A DNA stretch of 64,000 nucleotides from Marinobacter maritimus (GCF_007671675.1 NZ_VCGW01000003.1:1-64000); one strand, 5' to 3'; shown: positions 45,915 to 54,848, numbered from the stretch's first letter. Translations and numbers: made by a program. The notes: a model not told the origin generated them from the letters alone.

Positions 45915-47330
45915 ATGCAGCCTTACCATCCCATGAGATCAGGTCGCCAGCCGTGGCTCGGAATATGGACCGTGGTTTTTCTGGTTGGTGCATCGCTCGC
46001 CCTGGCTTTGCTGGCTCACCAGGTATTTGCGCAACAAAAGAGCCCCCGCGCTCTGGTTCTGACGGTTGAGGGTGCCATTGGTCCCGCTACCATGGATTAT
46101 GTGGTGCGCGGAATTCGCCGCGCAGAGACCGAAAGTTTCGAGTTGATGGTTCTCGAGATGGACACGCCCGGCGGGCTTATGGACTCCATGCGCGGAATCA
46201 TCAAGGCCATCCTTGGGTCCGATGTTCCAGTAGTGACCTATGTGACCCCTCAGGGTGCCCGTGCGGCCAGTGCTGGCACTTATATCCTGTACGCTAGCCA
46301 CATCGCGGCTATGGCACCTGCAACCAACCTGGGCTCCGCAACGCCGGTTCAGATGGGTGGGTTGCCCGAAAGCCAGGATCCTCCAGCAGATGCCACGCCT
46401 GAAAACGACACTGGCAAGGACAGTAAGCGCCGGGGTGGAACGCCCATGGAGCGAAAAGTTCTTGAAGATGCAGTCAGCTACATCCGAGGCTTGGCTGAGC
46501 GTCACGGCAGGAATGCTGATTGGGCTGAAGAGGCGGTTCGTGAAGCGGTAAACCTTGGCGCCCGAGAGGCATTGGATAAAAACGTTGTTGATATTGTTGC
46601 TTCGGACTTGACCGAGCTCCTGCGCCAGATTGATGAGCGCACCGTGCGCCTGGCTTCCGGCGAGACTACTTTGCAGACCGCTCGTCTTGAGATCATTCGC
46701 ATGCAGCCGGATTGGCGTACCCGTCTGCTTTCCGTGATTACCCACCCCAATGTTGCCTATTTCCTGATGATTATCGGGTTCTACGGCATTATCTTTGAAC
46801 TGGCGAGCCCGGGTGCCGTGGTACCAGGTGTGGTTGGCGCCATCTGTCTGGTCCTGGCTATGTTCGCATTCCAGGTGTTGTCCGTTAACTATGCCGGTCT
46901 GGCGCTGATACTTTTGGGGTTGGGTTTTATTGTCGGAGAATCTCTGGTGCCCAGTTTCGGCATTCTCGGTGTTGGCGGCATAGTTGCGTTCGTTGCCGGA
47001 TCAGTCATTCTGATGGATGGGAGTCATCGCGCGATTTCGTTACCAGCTATTGGTGGAACTGCAACCGTAGCGGCAGGCTTTATTCTGTGGACGGTCACCC
47101 GGTTTATCGGGTTGCGCAAAAAACATCTGGTCATCGGAAGCGAGCAGATAACCCGGGAAACAGCCGTTGCGCTGGAGGACTTTCAGGAGGCACATGACGG
47201 CTACCGGGGACATGTTCGCCTGAGTGGAGAGCGCTGGAAGGCGGTTAGCCGACATCCCGTAAACCGGAATGATGTGGTGCAGGTCACCGGAATTGATGGC
47301 CTGACTGTTAGCGTTGAGGAGGCCGTATGA
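45915..47330 (+). CDS. NfeD-type membrane serine protease
   Basis: A 471-residue ClpP-class membrane protease (long NfeD form). Signal/TM segment at about 15-40; protease domain with DTPGGLMDSM, catalytic serine in RAASAGTY (about S119) and lysine in MERKVLEDA (about K181); a Ser-Lys dyad. Then four to five membrane helices (about 245-385) and a C-terminal OB-fold NfeD domain (GYRGHVRLSGERWKAVS...VVQVTGIDGLTVSVEE). Such proteases cleave the C-terminal region of stomatin-like proteins; the slipin gene is fused by ATGA overlap downstream, which supports this partner. Confidence 0.95.
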   Translation: MQPYHPMRSGRQPWLGIWTVVFLVGASLALALLAHQVFAQQKSPRALVLTVEGAIGPATMDYVVRGIRRAETESFELMVLEMDTPGGLMDSMRGIIKAILGSDVPVVTYVTPQGARAASAGTYILYASHIAAMAPATNLGSATPVQMGGLPESQDPPADATPENDTGKDSKRRGGTPMERKVLEDAVSYIRGLAERHGRNADWAEEAVREAVNLGAREALDKNVVDIVASDLTELLRQIDERTVRLASGETTLQTARLEIIRMQPDWRTRLLSVITHPNVAYFLMIIGFYGIIFELASPGAVVPGVVGAICLVLAMFAFQVLSVNYAGLALILLGLGFIVGESLVPSFGILGVGGIVAFVAGSVILMDGSHRAISLPAIGGTATVAAGFILWTVTRFIGLRKKHLVIGSEQITRETAVALEDFQEAHDGYRGHVRLSGERWKAVSRHPVNRNDVVQVTGIDGLTVSVEEAV

Positions 47331-48112
47331 TTGGTAATCTGATTTCCTGGCTGGCACCCATTGTGGTGTTGTTGTTGATTCTGGGATCTGCTATTAAAAT
47401 TCTGCCCGAGTACCAGCGTGGCGTGGTGTTTTTTCTGGGTCGGTTTCAGGGCGTTAAAGGGCCTGGTTTGATCTTTGTGATTCCGGGCATTCAGCAAATT
47501 GTGCGGGTGGATTTACGAGTTATCACTCTGGACGTGCCGAGCCAGGACGTAATTTCCCGGGATAACGTTACCGTGCGGGTGAATGCCGTGCTTTATTTTC
47601 GGGTGGTGGATCCGGAGCGCGCGATCATCCGTGTTGAGGATTTCAATGCCGCGACCAGCCAACTATCTCAGACCACGCTGCGATCGGTGTTGGGCAAGCA
47701 CGACCTGGACGAAATGCTGTCAGAGCGGGACAGGCTGAATGCGGACATTCAAGAGATTATTGATACTCAAACTGAAGAATGGGGAATCAAGGTTGCTAAC
47801 GTTGAAATCAAGCACGTAGACCTTGATGAATCCATGATTCGGGCCATTGCACGGCAAGCTGAAGCCGAACGTGAGCGGCGGGCAAAAGTGATTCATGCGG
47901 AAGGCGAGTTGCAGGCGTCGAAGAAGCTGGTGGAGGCAGCAAAAGTAATGTCTGCCGATTCGGGAGCCATGCAATTGCGTTACATGCAAACCCTCTCAGA
48001 CATGAGCAACACCAACTCATCCACCATCGTATTCCCGCTACCGATGGACATGATCAAAATGTTCATGGAGAAGGCGCCAGATAATAATCAACCAAAGCAG
48101 CCGAAACCATAA
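47327..48112 (+). CDS. slipin/stomatin-like SPFH protein
   Basis: A 261-residue membrane-anchored SPFH-domain protein. N-terminal membrane segment (LISWLAPIVVLLLILGSAI), SPFH/band-7 domain with LPEYQRGVVFFLGRFQGVKGPGL and DVISRDNVTVRVNAVLYFRV, a helical stretch ARQAEAERERRAKVIHAEGE (coiled coil for oligomerisation) and a hydrophobic C-terminal segment (TIVFPLPMDMIKMFM), which is the part NfeD proteases cut in characterised pairs. The pair probably acts in membrane domain organisation and quality control. Confidence 0.95.
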   Translation: MIGNLISWLAPIVVLLLILGSAIKILPEYQRGVVFFLGRFQGVKGPGLIFVIPGIQQIVRVDLRVITLDVPSQDVISRDNVTVRVNAVLYFRVVDPERAIIRVEDFNAATSQLSQTTLRSVLGKHDLDEMLSERDRLNADIQEIIDTQTEEWGIKVANVEIKHVDLDESMIRAIARQAEAERERRAKVIHAEGELQASKKLVEAAKVMSADSGAMQLRYMQTLSDMSNTNSSTIVFPLPMDMIKMFMEKAPDNNQPKQPKP

Positions 48113-48127
48113 AGCGGAAATCAAAAA

Positions 48128-48152
48128 AAAGGCCGGAGTCTCCGGCCTTTTT
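48128..48152. terminator. bidirectional terminator
   Basis: AAAGGCCGGA (48128-48137) pairs perfectly with TCCGGCCTTT (48141-48150) with a 3-nt loop; A-run before and T-run after, so it can end both slipin (plus) and the Lpp-like gene (minus). Confidence 0.9.
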
Positions 48153-48167
48153 CGCAGTGCTTAAGCC

Positions 48168-48449
48168 TTACTTCTGGCTTGCACGCTCAAGCATACGCTT
48201 CGCGCGCTCGTTTGCTTCGTCAGCAGACTTCTGAGCTGCCTTCGCAGCGGCCAGAGCCCGGTCAGCAGTCTGCTGGGCAGAGCGTGCAGAGCTGGCAGCG
48301 CTGTTAGCGGTGTTCATTGCTTTGTCTGCAGTTTGCTCAGCAGAGTTAGCAGTTGCATTGGCTTCGTCAAGAGCGCCCTGGTCGGAAGTTGCACAACCTG
48401 CAGTCAGAGCAGTAGCCAGTGCGATTCCGGCGATCGTCAGTTTACGCAT
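48168..48449 (-). CDS. Lpp/OprI-like alanine-zipper lipoprotein
   Basis: A 93-residue outer-membrane lipoprotein. Lipobox LTAGC (cysteine at 19), then a long alanine-rich helix of heptads (SAEQTADKAMNTANSAASSA..., ADRALAAAKAAQKSADEAN), typical of the trimeric Lpp/OprI coiled coil, and a C-terminal lysine (ASQK), the residue that L,D-transpeptidases join to peptidoglycan in Lpp. ATG 48449 follows AAGGGG. A YkuD-family protein gene follows upstream on the same strand, and another L,D-transpeptidase is 3 kb away. Confidence 0.9.
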   Translation of the reverse strand: MRKLTIAGIALATALTAGCATSDQGALDEANATANSAEQTADKAMNTANSAASSARSAQQTADRALAAAKAAQKSADEANERAKRMLERASQK

Positions 48450-48628
48450 TATAAAACCCCTTATTGGTCGAGTTATTTCCTGTTAGCTTCGGCCCGATAG
48501 GCTTTAACTACCGGAGACGTATACCAGTGTAAAACACTCTGGGCAGAAATGTTAACTAAGTATCTTGAATTGTTTCAGGGTATGACAACAACTTAATGCG
48601 CGCGTCACAAGAAGGTTGTCGAAGGCTG

Positions 48629-49189
48629 TCAGGGGATGATGCGTATTGGGGTGCCGTCGTTGACCAATTGCCAGATTTCGTCCATTTCCTGGTTGTTTAC
48701 GGCTATGCAGCCGTTGGTCCAGTCCAGACCTGCGTAGGCGAACGCCATGTCTTCTGCACCATTGGGCAGGCCGTGAATCATAATGCTGCCACCGGGATCC
48801 AGGCCCCAGTTCTCAGCCATTTCACGGTCTTTTCCGCTTGGGTAGGAAATGTGAATGGATTTGTAAAAATCGCTGCCAGAATTGCGCCAGTCCAGCGTGT
48901 AGTCGCCTTCCGGCGTGCGCTCGTCGCCCTCAAAGAGCTTGTGCCCTTCAGGGTTGTCTCCCAGCGATATACGATAACTCCGGACCACCACTTCTCCATT
49001 CATCAGATAGAGGCGGCGCTGCCCCTTTTTCACCAGCACTTTACTGACCATCAGAGACTCGCTTGGCGAATCGTCCATTGTCGGCATGCGGGAGTCTGCA
49101 CGGGCCAGCAACTCTGAACTGTAGGCTGGAAAGCTTGCGGCAATAAACAGAGCCAGAAGGCACGAAGTTAACAAACGGGAAATAGTCAT
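48629..49189 (-). CDS. YafK-like L,D-transpeptidase family protein
   Basis: A 186-residue exported YkuD-domain protein. Signal peptide SCLLALFIAASFPAYS. Domain hallmarks are KVLVKKGQRRLYLMNG, SLGDNPEGHK, TPEGDYTLDWRN, MIHGLPNG and the catalytic TNGCIAVNN. The short, single-domain layout resembles YafK-type proteins, one of which (DpaA in E. coli) detaches Lpp from peptidoglycan. It is close to the Lpp-like gene on the same strand, 179 bp away, so a role in Lpp linking or unlinking is a fair inference, but direction is not readable. Confidence 0.88.
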   Translation of the reverse strand: MTISRLLTSCLLALFIAASFPAYSSELLARADSRMPTMDDSPSESLMVSKVLVKKGQRRLYLMNGEVVVRSYRISLGDNPEGHKLFEGDERTPEGDYTLDWRNSGSDFYKSIHISYPSGKDREMAENWGLDPGGSIMIHGLPNGAEDMAFAYAGLDWTNGCIAVNNQEMDEIWQLVNDGTPIRIIP

Positions 49190-49297
49190 AACCTTAACTT
49201 ACCAATGATTAATCTTTACGCAGAACCTTTTATAACATAACCGGTCTGCCAGAGGTTAAGGGGTTTTGTTAACTTTTATAGCTATCCGATGCAGATC

Positions 49298-51022
49298 TCA
49301 GGCATTTTGTGACTTATCCATTTTCAGGCCAACCTTGGTAACCTGATCCGCCTCGGTGGCCCTCGCTACCAGAGTAACGGGCCCCAGAACCACCGTATCG
49401 CCAACAACCGGGTGTCCCTTGGTGCGCTTGGCAAAGCATTCGGCCAGTGACAGTTCCGGGGGCAACTCATTGAACTCAATACCATAGACCTGCTCTACAT
49501 CACCAAGCAGCGCATCTCCGTTCAGCACGAAATCGCCAAAGAAAGCCCTCTCTGCGAGATATTTCGGGGCATGGCGGCCGCTGAGTGATTTGCCCAGTTC
49601 CTGCAAAACGCTGGGCGTGGCAAACATGGCGACCATATCGCCACTGGATACTTCCAGATCCGCCTTGGGTTGCAGGCAAACCCGGTTACGGAACACGCCT
49701 GCAACGGCCGTGTTTTCCGGAAAGCGAAGCTGGCCCAGGACTCGAGGAGTTTCCCAGTTTTCTCCCCGCAAGGGGAATAGCATGAGCTCGTGATCGCCGG
49801 CCGCAGGTGCGTCCAGTGGCAGGCGCCGGTATGGCTCGCCGTTTGCCGGGACCTCCAGGCGCAGTTTGCGCGCAAGCGGGGTGATCGTGGTGCCTTGAAC
49901 CAGCAGAGAAACCAACACAATAAAGAAAGCGGCATGGAACACCAGTTGCGCCTCCGGGAGGTTGGCAATAATCGGGAACAGGGCCAGAACAATAGGCACG
50001 GCCCCCCGTAGCCCCACCCAGCTAATAAAACCCAGCTCTCGGCGGTTGAAGCCAAAAGGCCAGACAGTGAGCAAAACAGTTAAGGGCCGGATTACAAAAA
50101 TCAGCGCCAACGCCAGTACCAGGCCGCTGCCGGCCAGAGGAAGCAGGTCTGATGGGTTCACCAGCAAGCCAAGTATCAGGAACAGGCAGAGCTGGGCCAG
50201 CCACGCCAGGCCATCGTGCACCTGGAGGATCATAGGCATCATCCGTACCTTGCGGTTGCCAATCACAACACCACACAGGTAGATCGCCAGAAACCCGCTG
50301 CCCCCGAGGGCGTTGATAGCAGAAAACACCAGGATACCGGCAGCGACCACCAGCAATGGGTAGAGCGACGGCGTAAGGCGGATGCGATTGGCCAGCTCAG
50401 CAATCAGAAAGCCGCCAACGATACCGCCAACGCTGCCAATGCTGAACTGTTTGAATAACAGAATCAGTGAATCCTGTATCGCGTGTTCGCCACCGCTGGC
50501 AATCAACGTGACCATCATCAGCGTGAGGAAAATCGCCATGGGGTCGTTACTGCCGGATTCGATTTCCAGCGTCGCGCTTACGCGCTCATTCAAGTGCAGC
50601 CCGCGACCTTGCAACAGTGAAAACACCGCGGCGGCATCGGTTGATGAGATGATGGAACCGATAAGCAGGGCCGTCATCCAGTGCAAATCAAAGACCAGCC
50701 AGGCAACGAATGCAGCCCCCAAGGCCGTCATGGCTACGCCAACGGTTGCGAGCACCAGGGCGGGCTTCAGACCTACCCGGAAGGTTTCTGCCCGTGTGCG
50801 CATGCCGCCATCAAGCAGGATAACGCCCAGCGCCAGATTGGCGACCAGGAAAGAGAGTTGGAAATCGTCGAATTCAATGCCGCCCGGCCCGTCTTTACCC
50901 ATCATCATGCCCACCGCCAGGAAAATAAGCAGTACCGGCATACCCACCCGGCTGGAAAGCGGGCTCAGAACGATGCTGATGACGAGCATCAGGGCACCTA
51001 CCAGGGTGAGCGTTGGATCCAT
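49298..51022 (-). CDS. nhaP2: K+/H+ antiporter, CPA1 family (CvrA/NhaP2-like)
   Basis: A 574-residue inner-membrane cation/proton antiporter. The first 390 residues form about twelve to thirteen helices with the CPA signatures GVILLDGGMRT and IGSIISSTDAAAVFSLL (Asp of the ion path) and LEIESGSNDPMAIF (SND pair). The cytosolic C-terminal part contains a TrkA_C-type domain (ENTAVAGVFRNRVCLQPKADLEVSSGDMV) and a CorC/HlyC-like end (DFVLNGDALLGDVEQVYGIE... GDTVVLGPVTLVARATEADQVTKVGLKM), the arrangement of NhaP2/CvrA, which expels potassium during alkaline or low-osmolarity stress. Monocistronic; upstream lies the tRNA-Gly gene on the other strand. Confidence 0.92.
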   Translation of the reverse strand: MDPTLTLVGALMLVISIVLSPLSSRVGMPVLLIFLAVGMMMGKDGPGGIEFDDFQLSFLVANLALGVILLDGGMRTRAETFRVGLKPALVLATVGVAMTALGAAFVAWLVFDLHWMTALLIGSIISSTDAAAVFSLLQGRGLHLNERVSATLEIESGSNDPMAIFLTLMMVTLIASGGEHAIQDSLILLFKQFSIGSVGGIVGGFLIAELANRIRLTPSLYPLLVVAAGILVFSAINALGGSGFLAIYLCGVVIGNRKVRMMPMILQVHDGLAWLAQLCLFLILGLLVNPSDLLPLAGSGLVLALALIFVIRPLTVLLTVWPFGFNRRELGFISWVGLRGAVPIVLALFPIIANLPEAQLVFHAAFFIVLVSLLVQGTTITPLARKLRLEVPANGEPYRRLPLDAPAAGDHELMLFPLRGENWETPRVLGQLRFPENTAVAGVFRNRVCLQPKADLEVSSGDMVAMFATPSVLQELGKSLSGRHAPKYLAERAFFGDFVLNGDALLGDVEQVYGIEFNELPPELSLAECFAKRTKGHPVVGDTVVLGPVTLVARATEADQVTKVGLKMDKSQNA

Positions 51023-51096
51023 CAGAACTCCATATAGAGAATGCTTGCCGGGAACCGGCGGAAGCGCTTATATTGCGCGGGTGGTCACGCCTTCTG

Positions 51097-51170
51097 GCGG
51101 GTGTAGTTCAATGGTAGAACGGCAGCTTCCCAAGCTGCACACGTGGGTTCGATTCCCATCACCCGCTCCA
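51097..51170 (+). tRNA. glyU: tRNA-Gly (CCC)
   Basis: A 74-nt cloverleaf: acceptor stem GCGGGTG (51097-51103) pairs with CACCCGC (51159-51165), D arm TAGTTCAATGGTAGAA, anticodon stem GCAGC/GCTGC with loop TTCCCAA giving anticodon CCC, T arm GTGGGTTCGATTCCCAT (GGTTCGATTCC-type), discriminator T and an encoded CCA. It decodes GGG glycine codons. Confidence 0.93.
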
Positions 51171-51649
51171 TGCCGAATTTTCAATGCCTTTCAGTATCAC
51201 TGTAAAGCACATTTGTATCAAATGGTTGGCCGCCATCAAAGCAGATGACGTTGTTCTCTGCTGTCGCTGCCCGAAAACTGTTTAACGAGGCTGGCAGTCC
51301 GCCGCTTCTTTGCTTCGCGCCACTCTTCGCCGATAGCCGATCAGACTCGACAACCAACGAGTAACGGAGATATACGACAACAGTCGCAAAACTCCATGAT
51401 TGTTGGACTGCATAGCTTACAACTCTATGAAAAATATGGAACAGTCAGCTTGGACCGGTGGTAGATAAGCGAACAGATATTTTTGGGGAAATCTGACAAT
51501 AGACCCTTATTTCCGGGCGGGCTACCTTTTGAAGTAGGTAGTTTTCTGATAATAAAGACAAATTTGGTGGGTCACACCCGCGACGCGGGGGAATGGACAC
51601 GTTTAGTATAGATATCATTTGTCGTTGAGTTCGCTGTTATGGATGCTGG
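51171..51649. other. gene-poor stretch downstream of tRNA
   Basis: No supportable gene on either strand. Base composition is lower in GC than the flanking genes. Small features: an inverted pair CTACCT/AGGTAG near 51520-51541, GGGTCACACCC near 51570, and GTTTAAC followed by GAGGCTGGCA near 51280, which matches the 5' half of an attC site but lacks its partner. No repeat of the tRNA 3' end was found. Confidence 0.45.
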
Positions 51650-51655
51650 ATGATT

Positions 51656-51903
51656 ATGCAAATCAGTCGAGTAGCAGCAATTCTAGGGATCACACTTTTT
51701 AGCGGTGTTGCACTTTGGCTGCTCTTTTTCAGCCATCCCGGCGAGGCTTCGCCAAGCCATTCTTGTTCATCTGCCAACACTTCTCGTGGCCGGCGATCAA
51801 CAAAACGGCATTATTTTATGGCTTCATTCTAAGTGTCTCGGGTGTCGCCTTTATCTTGAATGACTATTCGGGCCAGCCGGCTAATGGAGCATGGCACCAT
51901 AAC
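51656..51903 (+). pseudogene. possible frameshifted small membrane protein
   Basis: Frame one (from ATG 51656) encodes one membrane helix (VAAILGITLFSGVALWLLFF) and then turns into low-complexity Ser/Arg sequence; another frame, from about 51745, encodes a second helix (TALFYGFILSVSGVAFIL) and ends inside the attC-like site. Joined by a one- or two-base shift, the two halves would give a two-helix protein of about 80 residues, similar in plan to the intact 59-residue protein downstream. This is a suggestion from hydrophobicity only. Confidence 0.35.
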
Positions 51904-51980
51904 AAGGCCAGGCACGGCGACGCCTTTTTCGTTGCGGCTTTGCTTCCACTACAAGGCCGCGCATGCTGGCTGCGTTATGT
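51897..51980 (+). repeat. attC-like integron recombination site
   Basis: R'' CCATAAC (51897-51903) is complementary to R' GTTATGT (51974-51980) at 6 of 7 positions. Inside these, after 4-bp spacers on both sides, CCAG-G-CA (51908-51914) pairs with TGCTGG (51964-51969), leaving one unpaired G on the left arm, as in attC sites. The centre holds a GCGGC/GCCGC hairpin. Total 84 bp, in the usual attC range. A small ORF starts 28 bp after R', as in a cassette. Confidence 0.5.
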
Positions 51981-52007
51981 GAGCACACAAATTTTGAGGA
52001 TTAGTGT

Positions 52008-52187
52008 ATGAAATTAAGGGTTGTCGGCACCGTTGGAACATTTCTTTTAGTTTTTCTGGGGTTAATGTATAAAGTTGGCGACTTTAACGTCGAAGAATTC
52101 TTTGTTTTTCTGGGCTTGGGGTCTATAGCGGGCTTAATCGCTTGGTTTAAACTTTTTAAGCCAGGTTCTCAGCGTGAAGGCAGCTAA
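52008..52187 (+). CDS. 59-residue two-helix membrane protein
   Basis: A short gene starting ATG at 52008 after GAGGATTAGTGT, a good ribosome site, and ending TAA at 52187. Two hydrophobic stretches (VVGTVGTFLLVFLGLMY and FFVFLGLGSIAGLIAWF) are joined by an acidic turn (DFNVEE), with a basic tail. It begins 28 bp after the attC-like R' end, the position expected of a cassette gene. AT-richer than the chromosomal neighbours. I do not recognise a family. Confidence 0.6.
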   Translation: MKLRVVGTVGTFLLVFLGLMYKVGDFNVEEFFVFLGLGSIAGLIAWFKLFKPGSQREGS

Positions 52188-52355
52188 GTCCAGATATACG
52201 CGAAAGGCAGGCGCGTGAGACGCGCCGCGTGGTTTAGCGTGTTGTTTCAGAGTGGCATGGGCGTAACCTGGATTCTTTGTAAAAACACAACAATTTGCGC
52301 AAGCGGTACCTAGCCTTTCTTGAGCAGTAATTCAATCCGGCTATCGCTTTATGCG
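52188..52355. other. intergenic region with inverted repeats
   Basis: Contains the hairpin GGCGCG-TGAGA-CGCGCC (about 52210-52226) and GTGGTTTAGCG (52229-52239), which is repeated inverted as CGCTAAACCAC at 52354-52364 across the end of the CoA-transferase gene. No second attC site was found. Confidence 0.5.
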
Positions 52356-53579
52356 CTAAACCACACCCTTTCTCTTTAGCGCTTCAATCTCACTGGCAGT
52401 CTTTTGCAGCACGCGCTCAAGCACTGCGGAAGTGTCTTCTCCCAGCGTGGGCGGTGCTTTGTGGTATTCAATCGCAGTTTTCGAGTATTTGATCGGATTG
52501 GCCACGCTCCTCACTGGGCCGTGAGCTGAATCCAGGGTCACTTCCATGCCGCGTGCCTGCACTTGCGGATCATCGAATACCTGGGCGATGTCCTGAATCG
52601 GGCCGCAGGGTACCCCAATCTCGTTGAGAAGCAGGGTCCATTGTTTCAGCGTCCGTGTTTTGGTCGCGCTTACTAATACCTTGATCAGCTCAACGCGGTG
52701 CTTCACTCGTTCGGCGTTGGTAGCAAAACGCGCGTCTTGGGCAAGCTGGCCCTGGCCAATGGCCTCGCAGAAGCTCTGAAACTGCCCGTTGTTTCCGATG
52801 GCAATGATGATCTGTTGATCATCAGCGGTGGGAAAAGGCTGATAGGGCACGAGATTGGGATGATAGTCGCCCGTGCGCGTTGGGGGTTCGCCGCTGCAGA
52901 AATAGTTCTGCGCCTGGTTCGCTAGCCAACTCACCTGGACATCAAGCAACGCGAGATCGATATGCTGCCCCTCTCCTGTCTGGGTTCTATGGTACAGCGC
53001 GCCCAGGATGGCGATGGTGGCGTTCATGCCAGTGGTCAAATCTGCTACCGCGACACCGACGCGCTTTGGGCCTGCGCCGGGTTGGTCGTCCGCTGCCCCG
53101 GTAATGCTCATCAGTCCGCCCTGGGCCTGAATCAGGTAGTCGTAACCCGGCATTTCGGCCATGGGCCCGGTGTGTCCAAAGCCGGTGATCGAGCAATAGA
53201 TCAAGCCGGGGTTTAGGGCCGAGAGCGTGGCGTAGTCCAAGCCCTTTTTCGCCAGGCCGCCGCTTTTGAAGTTCTCCACCAGGATGTCACTTTGGCTCGC
53301 GAGCTCACGGATTAATTCCTGACCCTCGGGCTGGCCAATATCTATCGTCAGTGAGTGCTTACCGCGGTTGGCCGCGAGAAAGTAAGCAGACTCGCGGCTG
53401 TTCTCGCCATTTTCGGCCTTGAGCCAGGGCGGGCCCCAGAGGCGGGTATCATCGCCGCTATCGGGCCTTTCGATCTTTATAACCTCGGCCCCCATGTCCG
53501 CCAGAATCTGGGTGCTCCAGGGACCCGCCAACACGCGGCTGAGGTCAAGTACGCGCAACTTATTTAAGGGACCTGCCAT
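52356..53579 (-). CDS. CaiB/BaiF CoA-transferase, probable glutarate CoA-transferase
   Basis: A 407-residue family III CoA-transferase. Family features: LRVLDLSRVLAGPWSTQILADMGAEVIKIE at the N-terminus, ANRGKHSLTIDI, and the catalytic aspartate in MPGYDYLIQAQGG (about D147). It moves CoA from a donor acyl-CoA to an organic acid. The glutaryl-CoA dehydrogenase gene lies just upstream on the same strand (26 bp), so succinyl-CoA:glutarate CoA-transferase is the likely activity, as in known GcdG/GcdH and SUGCT/GCDH pairs. ATG 53579 follows GCAGG; the GTG three codons earlier is less likely. Confidence 0.88.
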   Translation of the reverse strand: MAGPLNKLRVLDLSRVLAGPWSTQILADMGAEVIKIERPDSGDDTRLWGPPWLKAENGENSRESAYFLAANRGKHSLTIDIGQPEGQELIRELASQSDILVENFKSGGLAKKGLDYATLSALNPGLIYCSITGFGHTGPMAEMPGYDYLIQAQGGLMSITGAADDQPGAGPKRVGVAVADLTTGMNATIAILGALYHRTQTGEGQHIDLALLDVQVSWLANQAQNYFCSGEPPTRTGDYHPNLVPYQPFPTADDQQIIIAIGNNGQFQSFCEAIGQGQLAQDARFATNAERVKHRVELIKVLVSATKTRTLKQWTLLLNEIGVPCGPIQDIAQVFDDPQVQARGMEVTLDSAHGPVRSVANPIKYSKTAIEYHKAPPTLGEDTSAVLERVLQKTASEIEALKRKGVV

Positions 53580-53605
53580 GGTGCACACCTGCCGTTAGAA
53601 AAAAA

Positions 53606-54784
53606 TCAGTAAAAGGCCTGGAGCCCAGTTTGCGCACGACCCAGGATCAGTGCATGAACGTCGTGCGTGCCCTCATAAGTGTTAACCGACTCCAGGTTCA
53701 CCATGTGGCGAATCACGCCATACTCGTCGGAAACGCCGTTCCCGCCATGCATGTCACGGGACTGGCGAGCGATGTCCAGTGCCTTCCCACAGTTATTGCG
53801 CTTGATCAACGACACCATTTCTGGTGCCCAGTTGCCGCTGTCCATCAAGCGACCTACCTGCAACGCGGCCTGCAAGCCCAGGGTGATCTCGGTCTGCATA
53901 TCGGCAAGTTTTTTCTGAATCAATTGGTTAGCGGCCAATGGGCGGCCAAACTGCTTGCGGTCCAGGGTGTACTGGCGCGCTGCGTGCCAGCAGAATTCAG
54001 CCGTGCCCATTACGCCCCAGGCGATACCGAAGCGGGCTTTGTTCAGGCAACCGAACGGGCCTTTGAGTCCGCTGACGTTGGGCAGCAGGTTTTCTTCGGG
54101 AACAAAAGCACTATCAAGTACGATTTCGCCGGTGATGGAAGCACGCAGAGAAACTTTGCCCTCAATTTTCGGTGTGCTGAAACCTTCTGTGCCGCGCTCG
54201 ACGATAAAGCCTTTAATCTGGTTGTCATGGGCAGCGGATTTCGCCCATACCACTGCAATGTCGGCAATAGGGCTGTTGGTAATCCAGATTTTGGCGCCAG
54301 AGAGGCGATAGCCACCATCCACTTTTTCGGCGCGTGTGATCATTGAGCCGGGGTCGGAGCCGTGATCGGGTTCTGTCAGGCCAAAACAGCCTACGGTTTC
54401 GCCGCTGGCAAGTTTGGGCAAATATTTCTGTTTCTGCTCTTCCGAACCATAAGCTTCGATGGGATACATCACCAACGACGACTGTACGCTCATAGCCGAG
54501 CGATAACCGGAATCTACACGCTCCACTTCCCGCGCAATCAACCCGTAAGCAACGTGGTTGACGCCCGCACCGCCGTATTCCGGTGCAACCGTTGCACCCA
54601 GTAAGCCGAGTTCACCCATCTCGCGCATGATCTCACGGTCAAAACGTTCCTCGCGAAATGCGGACAAGACGCGCGGCTGGAGTTTTTCCTGACAGTAGTC
54701 GTAGGCAGCGTCACGAATCTGGCGCTCTTCGTCAGTCAACTGGTGTTCCAGCAGTAGTGGGTCGTCCCAATTAAAACGGCTCAT
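53606..54784 (-). CDS. gcdH: glutaryl-CoA dehydrogenase
   Basis: A 392-residue FAD acyl-CoA dehydrogenase that oxidises and decarboxylates glutaryl-CoA to crotonyl-CoA, in lysine, hydroxylysine and glutarate breakdown. It begins [22 protein letters not shown], has [16 protein letters not shown] and [16 protein letters not shown] (FAD and substrate region), the [18 protein letters not shown] stretch, and the catalytic glutamate in [19 protein letters not shown] (about E371). These match GcdH rather than short-chain enzymes. ATG 54784 follows AGGAG. It is co-directional with the CoA-transferase and divergent from the TRAP genes. Confidence 0.94.
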   Translation of the reverse strand: MSRFNWDDPLLLEHQLTDEERQIRDAAYDYCQEKLQPRVLSAFREERFDREIMREMGELGLLGATVAPEYGGAGVNHVAYGLIAREVERVDSGYRSAMSVQSSLVMYPIEAYGSEEQKQKYLPKLASGETVGCFGLTEPDHGSDPGSMITRAEKVDGGYRLSGAKIWITNSPIADIAVVWAKSAAHDNQIKGFIVERGTEGFSTPKIEGKVSLRASITGEIVLDSAFVPEENLLPNVSGLKGPFGCLNKARFGIAWGVMGTAEFCWHAARQYTLDRKQFGRPLAANQLIQKKLADMQTEITLGLQAALQVGRLMDSGNWAPEMVSLIKRNNCGKALDIARQSRDMHGGNGVSDEYGVIRHMVNLESVNTYEGTHDVHALILGRAQTGLQAFY

Positions 54785-54848
54785 CGTCAAAGCTCCTAAG
54801 CTGATAGCGGCGGTTGGTGTGAAGGAAATGTTCTGACAAAATATCGAC

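Noticed and set aside
51097..51170. tRNA-Gly as an integrase attachment site
   Set aside because: No integrase and no copy of the tRNA 3' end was found in the following 1.2 kb.
51636..51642. GTTATGG as a second attC R' end
   Set aside because: No complementary R'' or internal arms within a plausible distance upstream.
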